Positions 37,201-47,434 of a stretch of 64,000 bases of DNA are shown here, piece after piece (within the stretch, counting starts at the first letter, position 1; each line of letters starts with the position of its first letter). Both the position numbers and the translations under genes were made by a program. Source of the stretch: Chamaea fasciata (lineage: Eukaryota; Chordata; Aves; Passeriformes; Sylviidae); contig JARCOQ010000006.1 of NCBI GenBank assembly GCA_029207755.1, forward strand, positions 22,232,890 to 22,296,889, in the 5' to 3' direction. A model generated the notes under the pieces. That model saw nothing but the letters and a program-made list of their open reading frames with translations, was not told where the DNA came from and ran no database searches.

Positions 37201-40200
37201 TGCAGCAATCCTGTGCATTTTGGTGAAGCATCTCTTCTGGAAAACCAACAGGATATGTATGATCCAGCAAGAGTCAAGCGATGGTGACTCTTCCACTTTC
37301 CATGACAGTATGATCTAGAAGGGTCAGACAAGAACAAAACATTGAAGACTCTGCAGAGCCAAAAGATTTTGTTGTTGTTGTTCAGGTAGATCAACCATTG
37401 GAATGAAGTTCTTAAAAGATTTTATGTTTTCTCCCAGATTTCCTTCATTACCAAGCATTGTTTCTGTCCAGAAATTATTGTCACTGCCAGCCCTCTTCAC
37501 TAAGGAAACTAAGGGTATGGGCAGTCTGGAAGATTTTATGCGTACCATGATCTTGCTGTTTCAGTCAGGAAAGAAAGATTAAGTTAGACCATGTACCATT
37601 CCTGATGAATGGTTCCAAATTCAGCTCCTCTCTTCCATTCCAGATTCTTGGCTATTTCTCAAGGCATATCTCCACAATTTCTGAGAAGCAGATTTACAAA
37701 AAGCTGTCTGTGATTTGAGATATACTAAACCTTCCAAAAGAGGTAGTTAATTTTACCCAGAACCCACACCTTATTGCTCTGTTTCCTGGCCAAGTTTGTT
37801 AGTCAGAGCAGTGCAGTCCCCAACTCAGGCAGTTACATGATTCCCAGTTTGGAGTTAGCCTGTGCCCAGCAAGCTTGGAGTGTAAGAGAGAGCTTCCTCA
37901 TGTCAGCCTACACCATTCCATGTTGACTTACTTTGAATGTTTTCAGGTCAACTTCAAGACTTCACTAAAGTACAGTGAGCATGAAGGCAGTATGAGGCAT
38001 TTTACCAGCCCCTGACCATTTATGTTGTGGGCTTCTGTACCACTTCTCATTTTTCATAATTATTGGAAGACAGACATGGAATTTGTATGGGATGGTTCAC
38101 TGGTGGTCTTCTGCATGTCCCTGGTTAGTCCATCATCTCCAGGTTTGTAGATAGCATTCCTGTTCTAGCACCCACTGGGAACTCATGTTAAATTTACTGG
38201 CAATGGCCATCGCTCCTAAGGTCTTTTCAGTCATTTTTGATCATCCCAAGATTTATTCTGTAGTTATGGCATAGATTATTCATTCTCTCCCGATTATGTA
38301 ATTTCCACTGCATTAAGGCATTTAGTTTCTATAGGACACAATACCATTATAAGAATCAAGACCAGTCAGAAACCTTCCTAAGCTTGTTCTTCTGAAACAC
38401 CATCTGTGCAAAAAATCTTCTATACCTGCATTTCTTTTTCTCCTGTGGAGGTTTGCAAGATTCACTAAAGTTCTCAGTCTGGAATTATGTGCATCGGGAC
38501 CACCCAAGTTCTCCTGTTTCCAGTCCCCACTGTTATATAGATGGGCAGGGCACTAGTTTGAGAGCAGATTGTGGTTGCATTTTTTAAAGATAGGAGCAAC
38601 ATTTAAAAACAAGCAGCATTTGAAAGAAAGCACTCATGAGTTGTCAGTGGTATTAGTTTACCAAGCCCCTGGACATCCAGTCTAATGTTCTCACTGGATA
38701 CCAAACTGGCCTAATTTAGAAGCAAAACCAAGCAGTTATGAGTCTCACTGGAGGTTAGATGGAATTGTGAAAAGATGTACTGCATATTCCACAAAGAAAA
38801 TTCCAAATTCATTCCCTTGCCTTAATTCATTTGGCCATTTTTCCTATTTTCTGACTGCAATGAAAGAGCTTTTTCCAGCTCTCTCCAACCATCTTTTGCA
38901 AAAGGATTGTAAAGCTTCAGGCAATTAGCCTGGATATGTAGCCATTGCTGTTACTAGAAAAGGTTTAAAAATTAAACAGATCTCATACCCAGGCCTATCA
39001 CAAAAACCAGGCTGATTTCAATATAGCCTTACCCTAGGCAGATTGTAATGATCCTCTTAATTACAAGTTTTAAGGACTTTCTGTCTCTATCTAGCATGTT
39101 CTGTCTATGTAAGTGAAGAAACACCAACAACTGTGAAGTAATTACCCTGCTGCATCTTATCAGAAGGAAAGAAATTTGATCCTAAAAAGAAAACTCACAA
39201 AACTTTTGGCAGGTATTTTATTGTCTCATTTTACTTTCCTTTTAATGCCTGTTATTAAAGCACCGAAATTTATCCCCAGGGAGGAATTTGATCATCAATT
39301 CCAACAGGAATGGGATGACACCCTGATTATTCCTACCTCAGACAGCAAACTGCCTCTGGGGGAGGGGCTCTGTTGTTGTTGCTGGGTTATTTTTTACTGT
39401 GTTTATTACCCTTGGAGTTTAAGACCTAAGCCTGTAATCTCCAAAGCAAAGCAGCTACTGTGACCCCAAGCAAAGGAGGTGCTGTAACACTGTTGTTCAG
39501 TATTGTGCAACCACTGCGGCTGTGCTGCACAGAGCGCTTCTGTCTCCTCCAGACAGCAACTCCCACGAGATGCAGCTTTCCTCAGTGATGCCAGGGGTTG
39601 TACGGAGCAGCAGGGAAAGTAGAGGAGCTGAACCAGGTTCCTAGTATGACTTTTCACGTGTGTGCATGTTGCTCTAGGCAACCTTCTAAAAGTTAAAGCG
39701 TGGCCCCCATCATGGGTGGATTTAAAACCACTCATTAGCCTTGATTTTTCTGTAAAGCTTTCCACTTTGGCATTTGAGCACTGTATAAAGTTAGTGTCCC
39801 CAGAGGATGGTGTGTTTTCCTAAAAGTTAACTTTTGCCTAAATCAGAGGGGTTTGGGCCACAGAGGATTGACAAGCTAGCCAAGTTTAGAACTGCCAACC
39901 GTTTTCAGCTGCAATGCTGAAGTAAATGTGGCAACGAGGGAAGAAGCATGGTACATCAGGAATGACACAGATGAGACCAGACAGATTTAAGAGAGTTGTT
40001 ACATGTCCTGCACGCTCCTGGAGCTGTGCTTCTCTGTGAAGGCCCCGCTGAATGCTGGCTGTTTTACCAAAGCCTGTGCAGGGGAAGCAATTGGTGGGAC
40101 ACAGTACAGAAACCCAATAAACAAACTGAGCATCAGAGAGAAAGTGTAGGAAGGGCAGGGTGGAGGTGCAGGAAGTGAAAGCCCTGTGACCAGCATTCCT

Positions 40201-41150
40201 GTCCTCTGTCACTGGCCAGCTGATCACCAGCTCCTGTTCTGCATACTGGAAGTGCTGCACAGTGTTCAGCACCAGAAACACTGAACCGCCTGCACACAAG
40301 GGGATGGACAGGGAAAGGACAGCTGGTCAGGCCTCAGAAAGTTTCCAGAACAAGCCATGTGGCTGAGTCTGCCTCGAGATTTCCATTTACACCAGCCTGA
40401 AAGAGGAGAGTTTGGGTTTGATTTGTATTGATTAAATTCAGGCTCTAATTTTTTACATAATTTTTTATAGAGAGAGTAATTGCATTTTGATATCTCTTTT
40501 CCAGATAAAGATGTAGCTGCTTTGTCAGACTGAATATCAGAGTTTTCTTCTGAAAACCTTAAGGAATTAAAACTAATCTAGAGATTCTTATACTGATTTC
40601 TTGCATTTCTAGTGTTACTGTTCTACAGTATGACTCAAAGTTTCTTTTACTTCTCTGTTAAACTAGTCAGCTTACTTCAAGCATTGATTTTCAAAATGAA
40701 TATTAATTTACTTCCTAATTCAGCATTTGTGCGACAGTCACACAGTGTATTTCTGCCTTAAGGACTTCACATCAATGCTGGAAGATATTCTCCACTAGAT
40801 GGTAATGTTGTTTCAAATAGTTTGTGTTTAAAGGCGCTTCCTTGCCAACAACTCCAAAAGAAAGCGGAAGCCATGAGATGTGTCCAAGAAATTATCTTCG
40901 GATGACTTGAAGCAGAAAAAAAGTTTCTGGTTATTATAAATAATTTTTGGTTTGAAAAGGTTTTGCTGAAAACTTTGTATGTACTGTAATTACTAGGATC
41001 ATGGAAGACTTAGTCCATGAAACAAATTTGAAAAGGTCTGAAAGCAATGAATCAATTGACAGAGAATGCAGAAGACAAGCGGAGTGATCTCTGCTTTATG
41101 CTATCTGATACCCCTCGTTGTTACTGAGTGACTCAAAATCCTTCATTTGT
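31271..41150. other. Intergenic DNA downstream of TBC1D1
   Basis: About 10 kb without a supported gene. A CT-rich, slightly GC-richer patch at about 32,940-33,450 looks repeat-like, but I could not assign it to a family. An AAAAC run lies at 36,425-36,450. Open frames are all short (120 aa or less) and lack coding character. In mammals the region after TBC1D1 is a long gene-poor interval before KLF3 (known synteny), which fits. Confidence 0.8.
36425..36450. repeat. A-rich run with (AAAAC) units
   Basis: Eleven A bases are followed by three CAAAA units. It is simple sequence in intergenic DNA. Confidence 0.9.
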
Positions 41151-41195
41151 TTTTAGCCACAGTTTTTCTGGCGAGTAGAAAAGCGCTCTTCTCCT

Positions 41196-41205
41196 CCTTT
41201 TATGG
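41196..41205. promoter_or_regulatory. Consensus CArG box (SRF-type site)
   Basis: CCTTTTATGG is a perfect CC(A/T)6GG, the serum response factor site, about 70 bp outside the CpG-rich patch at 41,270. About four such matches are expected by chance in 64 kb, so it counts only because of its position next to the patch. Confidence 0.3.
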
Positions 41206-41269
41206 CAATGGAGACAGAGGAGGGAAAAACCACTTCTGCAATGGTCCTAGACAACCCCTCTGGCTCCAT

Positions 41270-41560
41270 GGGGATGTGGGGCAAAACGGCAACCGTGGTG
41301 CTGCTCCCCCGCTCCCTGGGGCTGGGTTTGGCAGGCAGCCATGCTCGGCTGAAGGCACACGGTGTACCTGCAGCGATCTGCGGGCAGGCCCGCGGCTGGG
41401 CACGGCCCCGCTCCGCAGCACAGAGGGGCCGTGAGAGGAGAGCGCAGGGCAGCGCTGCCCCGCGGCTGCACACCGCGGGCCGGGAGACGGCGGCCTGACT
41501 GCCCGCCGAGAACGGGGACTGCCCTCGGCACCAAAGGGCGGCCCTTGTCACACAAGCGTG
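41270..41560. promoter_or_regulatory. Isolated CpG island
   Basis: About 25 CpG dinucleotides fall between 41,341 and 41,560, in a window that is otherwise strongly CpG-poor. The sequence includes CCGCGGGCCGGGAGACGGCG-type GC-rich stretches. No coding gene begins here that I can recognise; the overlapping open frames on both strands (up to 132 aa) are what GC-rich DNA gives by chance. It may be the promoter of an unannotated non-coding transcript or a distal regulatory element. On the - strand a donor-like CTGCAG followed by GTACAC lies at about 41,367. Confidence 0.7.
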
Positions 41561-44385
41561 ATTTATTTATCTGCATTCAGCAAGACACAGCCACTATGAA
41601 ACAAAAAGGCACCAACTTGCCCCACAGGAAGAAACACAGTTCCAGGGTGTGCTGCAAGCAAACAGCTGCAGGCTCGCTCCCAGGCAATATCATAGGCCAG
41701 TGCAGCTCTGGAAAATGTTTTTAAAAGTCTTTAAATAGCACGGAGCATTAAAGCTAAACACTGTTTCCACCTTAGAAACCCAAGGTTTCCAGCTTCTGTA
41801 TTAGGATTTGTCATAAAATTCAGTGAAATCCTTGACATTAAATTTTGCTGTAATGTGCTGACAGATCTAAACTGATGTATTACAAACCTAAAATTAGCTC
41901 AGTCTGTTTCTTCGAGGTGACCCACCAATGTTACAAATCAAAAGCAGATTTACGCTGTTTACAAACAATAACCTGCTCCCCACTAGCACTGGCTGAGAAC
42001 ATCATCATTTAACTTCTGTGAAGTAAGAGAGTCCCTGTCAACACTGGATCCTCTGATCACATGAAACTCAATTACATATACTTCAAAGTTCATCTGTGCT
42101 AGTTTTATTTTTAGTAATAAAGTGAAGTTTAAAAAAAGACTTTTCACCTTTCACTTGGAACAAGAGATTAAAAAAGGTACCACCCAGGAAAATTCAAGAG
42201 AGGTTCCATTTAAAGTAGCAATTCCAGATTTTGATAGTTTTGCAGCATGATTCCATTAATTTTTGTTAACAAATTAATCCAGCCTTGGCTACAGACATTG
42301 TTATGACTGCTACACAGTTATGGAAAAGCACCATTTGGTTTGGAAGAGAAAAACGTAATGCCTCTGCTTTAAGTTTGGGGTCATATTCCTTATTCTTTGC
42401 TAGATGGAATAATGGATAACTGCCGGTTTTGCTTTAAATCAGAGAAACAAGTTTGTCCCTCTCTCAAGAGACATGAGATGAATCTCACACTCGGGGAAGT
42501 CTTTGCAGGCACTTCTAAGGGCACTGTCCCATTGCCAGTTGCTGTGCCTGTGCCTTATCTGGAGAGGCAACATTTACTATGAGAGGCGATAATTTTAATC
42601 CAAGTTAACAAATCTGACATCCTTCTGGATGTACTCATTTGTCCATGCAGAAAGCTGCAACGTTCGAACTGAAGGAAGATTAGGCACCCCACGCATTCCA
42701 CACTGGTTGCTTTTGCTGGCCTCCCCACCAAAGACACCTTCTTGTGGCTGTGTCTATTTCAGTCCCCAGCTGAGTAGCAATCACACAAGCCAGAAGGACC
42801 TTAGTTTTAAAAGGCAAAGGTGGTGTTATTTCGAAAGATGCTAAATGGTGCTGTCTGCCTAAACTGCCTCTGAAGTCTAAAGACCAAGAAGAAGGATGAG
42901 TCCATCATGCTTATTACCCAGTCTGCACCACACCACAGCATATACGCTGATTTTTTCACAATATTCTGTCACGAACAGCTACTCTGAAATGTGACAAGAT
43001 AATTTAAGGTTCACATTATATTGTTACAACCTTTACAACCCTCTTGAGCCTCTAGTTAGGCAGAGCAGAAGTTTCTTCATGTTGTGATCATGGGGACACA
43101 GAAAGAGAGCAGCACCTCTGACATGCTTTGCAGAACAAACCCTTAAGAAAATCTCTGGGCAGCCCATCTTCTATACACAATACAAATTTCTCTCCATACT
43201 TGGTGACAACAACCCATGAGGCCCAGTCAGCCTTACACAATGCACATGCCTGACCATTGGCAGAGCCACCTAAATGTGCTTTTTCCATAGGAAACACACA
43301 AGAGAGCTGGAAAATATTTTTTTCTTGCCTTTTTTCCTAATTTGCACCTGCTGTCCTATGTAATTCTGGGGCATCAGAGTGTCTTGGATGTCAGACTCCC
43401 AGAGATAAGGCAGTACTTGACCTCACAATTTTCTTCTGAGTCAGGTGTGAGGGGCAGAACCTGTTTCACATTGTGGACACATGGCATAGCTGCTGGGTCA
43501 CTGCTCAGTTTGTAGATACATGCAGAGAAAAAGATCTGAAAACAGAGATTTTTTGTTTAAGTTGACATGAGTAAGATGTTTGTGTCATACTGCATCTTAT
43601 TTTGATCATAACTTTTCAATCTTACAAAATTTAATACTTTGTATTGTAATTTAACAATTTTCAAAAAATCTTACCTAGACAAAAATTAATGTTTTCAACT
43701 TATCACTTCAAATTAGAACCCAGCAATTTTACATCTCTGTTACCAAAGAGCTAGTTAGAAAGCATTACTCCATTTCTCTGCTCTTCTATAGAACTTTTCA
43801 TCTACAGATTTTTCAAGGCCTTGAAGAGGATGTCCCATTTTTTCTCTCTTTGTAAGCACAGTGCTGGAAACATAATGAGTTTAACTGTTTCTGTTTGCGC
43901 TCACCATGCTCTGAAAAAGCAGAGGCAGAAGGGAGATGGGTGCTGGAGAGTCCTTAGCCCCTCTCAGACACTCTCACCCTGAAATAGTCCTGCCTTTCCT
44001 GGGCATAAACTCGTCAAAGCGCAGAACATGGTGGCACTGAGCCAGGACAAAGAAGCTCAGCTGTAGAGGCAGAAAATGTTGAAAGTTATTGCTGGGCTGC
44101 AGGGGCTGTGAGTAGTGCTAGGACATAGGGATAGGCAGCAGTCTGCTTGCACCCAAGGCTTTAAGAAGTACCTTTCACTTTTGGCCATGTATTAGATGTC
44201 TGAACTATTTTCTCTAAATAGATCACAATTAGACATGTATCTTAACCTTTAGAAAGCAGGAATATTTAGCTGTTCTTCCAAGAGTGGGCCCTAACATTAA
44301 ATCACCACAGATCTATATTGCTGCTAGATCTGCACTGCAGTCATCCCTATTTTTAGCAAAAGGTGATTAACTTCCTTTGTCCAAA
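41561..44385. other. Intergenic, nothing recognised
   Basis: Mixed AT-rich DNA with no repeat, RNA gene or supported frame. Confidence 0.8.
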
Positions 44386-45288
44386 TTAATGTATTTCTAT
44401 AAAAATACACCCAAGAACACTGAGACTAATGCTTTCTCCCATGCCACAAGAGAAATATATGCAGCACCAGTAAGCAATGAGAGACTGGGCAGGGCACCCC
44501 TGCACAGCAAACACCCCTTGCCTGCTGTGGGGCCACTGTGACTGGCCAGGGATGTGTGAACAGGGCAGGGCTGGAGCAAGGCATGTCAGGAGCCCAATTT
44601 TGTAGACCAGTGCCCTCCAAAATTGCCTAGCTTTGTATTCAGTGTGAGCAGGGTGGCAGATCCAGAGGAGAGTAACCCTTAAGACAAGAGAGAGCCTTGA
44701 GAAAAGCATCAACATGTGAGAGCCACTGGGCACCACTGGGACACGACTGATGCTGATTGAAGCAGGCTGTTCTCCCAGGTTATTCTCCTGTGTGTCACTG
44801 GAGGGACAGCGCCTTGGAGCACAGCATGACAGACTGAGTGGGTGATAGGATGCATCCTGCCACAGTCTGTGCAGAACAAAACATGAGGGGAGGCGAAGCA
44901 GGAAACACCTCTGGAAAAGGCAGACTGATAGAGCTGAGATCCCTTTGCCTGAGAACAAGTGTGAAGAGATTCTGTGCTGCCTCTCTACAAGCAACCATGC
45001 TGAGTCCAGGGAGAGGGTGACACCAACAAAATTTCTTGGGCCATTCATGGAATTGGCAAAGGAGCCACGGCCTAACATAACCTCATGTCTTGGCTTCCCA
45101 CAGGCTAAACACCTGTTTCTGGGCAACTCTGCAGCTGGAGCAGAGCTGTCTGCATTGCTGCCCATACATAAACCAGCATAGGGGAGTCTACTTGCACTCC
45201 CATCACTGGTGTGAGATAGATAGGTATATTCCAAGTTTCCATGGGTCACTGAAGCAGCACTGCTGGCCAGCTGCAAGCTGCACCCCAA
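44386..45288 (-). other. Longest open frame in the window (300 codons), doubtful
   Basis: This uninterrupted - strand frame of 300 codons starts MGCSLQLASS and ends CIFIEIH. I do not recognise it. The translation is rich in Ser, Leu and Cys without a domain, and both strands are stop-poor here (a 115-aa frame runs on the + strand at 45,090-45,437), which suggests composition as the cause. The MGCS start would suit N-terminal lipidation, and CLACGKPRH looks like half of a zinc site, but both may be chance. There is no CpG promoter directly at its 5' end. It could be part of a non-coding transcript, an unrecognised old repeat, or a young lineage-specific gene. Confidence 0.15.
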
Positions 45289-46600
45289 AGCAACATGTTT
45301 CTACAAAAGATGCCCCAGTGCATCCTTGCCTCACCTGTTTTGAGCCTCTTCAGCAAGGTGAACCCCCTGCAGTAGGTAAAGGAGGTGAAGCTGAGCTGAA
45401 TACCTCACCTATAGCATCTGTGTGCTTTGAAATGTGAGCAGCACTGAGGGAAGAAAGCTTGTACAGGAAAAAGCTGGGCTAATAAAGCAGGGCAGCACTA
45501 CTGAAATTGGTGTAGGCCATTGGAGCAAACGTCCTGCAGAAGGACTGGAAGGGGCTAAACCATGTATGTCATGTGCTGTAAGTTGACTTTTTCATGTCAT
45601 TAGGTGCCAGTCAGTAAGGCTATGAATAAATACCTGTGATAATTAGGAAAGTAAATCCAGAGATTTTAAGGAAAAACATACTGATGATGAAACAGGTACT
45701 CTCCCTCTGATCTTTTTGAACTTAATATCCAGAACAAGCAGGAAGCATTACAGCAAAACAAGGATTTCCTCCTAGTAAATTCAATTTCCCTTGTTTAGGC
45801 TAATTATATTGTACTAAGGGATGTAATCCTTTTTTTAAGTTACAGACTGAGAATTTAAGGAAAATGAGGCAGAAAACCAAAAAAGAGGAAAAACAAGGAA
45901 AAGGATGAGGAAAAGCAAGAACACATGTAATTGCATTGCCTTTGTGGTGTGAAGAAGTGCAGCCAGAAGTGACTTGTGGATAGACTGTGCCCTAGGGCTG
46001 TGTACAACTTGTACCAGTGCCTGGGCTGTCCTTACTGCGCTCGCTCCAAGCAGCTGGTGCACAATGAGTTTGGATTACTTTCCATGCATACTTGCTTGTA
46101 TCTACTAATGAAAATCAAGCCTAAAATATCGCGTTTCTTCAGCTATGTCCTCTTTATTTAGTTACTGCCAACCACTTGATCCCACTGTGGATTTCACCTC
46201 ACTCTAGTTGCCTGATTTTACCCCATTCTAATTTTGTCTCTTTTTTTTTCCTTTTTTTTTTTTTTTCTGTAGAGCTTCCCATTCATGCAAAGAAATCTCA
46301 TTTATTGATGGTCTTTCCTCAATAATTTAGTTGTAAACTCAACAAAGTTTTTGTTACCAAGGATCTGAAAGTTAAGTAGATTTTTTTCCTTTGCTGTCCC
46401 TTTACATTTAGAACAGTAACTAACACAGACTTCAAAAATATTCTTCTGGAGGTTTTTTTTTGTAGACGTGCTGGCTTATGCAATGTGCCATTGGGAGAGG
46501 GGTAAAGGGAACAGGGGCTTATCCTGGGAGAGATCACCACACAGGACTCCTCAAGGCAGCTACAGAAGGTGCAGTACGGGAGGCTGAAGTTTTGGAAGGT
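45289..46600. other. Intergenic, with a T-rich tract
   Basis: No gene was recognised. A T-rich tract lies at 46,241-46,266. Confidence 0.8.
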
Positions 46601-47070
46601 TTGCGCTGTGAATTGGGCCACTGTGACCCACCAGCAGGTGTGGCTGGCGCTGGTGGGAGCAGCGCCTTTTCTATTGGGAGCCCCAGCAGAATGCAAATGC
46701 GGAGAAATTGGCAGGAAAGCCGTGCTGGGGGCAAAGCCAAGAAATCATATCCGCCCAGAACTGCGTGCTGGGGGCCAAGTGACAGGAACTGTCCCGGAGG
46801 GTCAGGCAGCCCCAGCAGCTCCGCATTGCTTCATGAGAGTGGCAGTCACTTGGCAGCGTCCCGCACCCTCTCCCGTCCCGTGCCCGCTCCTCCGGCCGGG
46901 CTGCGGAGGGACCGAAATGGGACTGCAAAGGTCACCCTGCAGCTTCCTGCACACGTCACAGAAACACGGCTGGCAAAGGGTGCACGCACCGCAGCAGACC
47001 TTGAACCCTTGTGCAAATTTACCAGGGGATATGGAAAAACAAACACGGAGGAGCCCGGAGAGAGCGGTGG
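46600..47070. promoter_or_regulatory. Second GC- and CpG-rich patch
   Basis: GC content and CpG density rise here, most strongly at 46,850-47,000 (CCGTCCCGTGCCCGC, CCGGCCGGGCTGCGGAGG). An octamer ATGCAAAT lies at about 46,691-46,698 and a CACGTCA motif near 46,954. Two overlapping + frames of 200 and 175 aa and - frames of up to 85 aa are open, as expected of stop-poor GC-rich DNA; none has recognisable domains. I read it as a possible regulatory element or non-coding promoter. Confidence 0.5.
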
Positions 47071-47210
47071 TGGTGGTTAAAGCTGCCTCTGAATAGCAGT
47101 TTTCAAATAGAGTTGGTCATGAATTTTGCAGCCAAATGCTTTTGATCATATATTGCCTGCTCTGGTCAGGCTTGACAATCTTTCACTAGGATGTGTATGT
47201 ATCGAACAAA

Positions 47211-47434
47211 TCCCTTCCCTTCCCTTCCCTTCCCTTCCCTTCCCTTCCCTTCCCTTCCCTTCCCTTCCCTTCCCTTCCCTTCCCTTCCCTTCCCTTCCCT
47301 TCCCTTCCCTTCCCTTCCCTTCCCTTCCCTTCCCTTCCCTTCCCTTCCCTTCCCTTCCCTTCCCTTCCCTTCCCTTCCCTTCCCTTCCCTTCCCTTCCCT
47401 TCCCTTCCCTTCCCTTCCCTTCCCTTCCCTTCCC
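47211..47434. repeat. Pure (CCCTT)n / (AAGGG)n pentanucleotide array, about 45 units
   Basis: The sequence TCCCT repeats without any interruption for about 224 bp. One strand is all pyrimidine and the other all purine. Long open frames reading FPSLP or REGKG across it are artefacts. The AAGGG strand has regular GGG runs with two-base spacers and can in principle form G-quadruplex or triplex structures (known behaviour of this motif). Confidence 0.99.

Noticed and set aside
41147..41724. Open frames of 95-132 aa on both strands
   Set aside because: They overlap in several frames within the CpG island; Arg/Pro/Ala-rich translations are typical of CpG-rich non-coding DNA.
46478..47096. Overlapping 200- and 175-aa open frames
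   Set aside because: They lie in two frames of the same GC-rich, stop-poor patch; no domain, no coding-like pattern, no splice context.
47211..47434. CRISPR-like array
   Set aside because: The repeat is a 5-bp pure tandem with no spacers, in a vertebrate genome.
47211..47434. RFC1 intronic repeat locus
   Set aside because: Only the motif matches; the neighbouring gene is TBC1D1 and no RFC1 exon is present.
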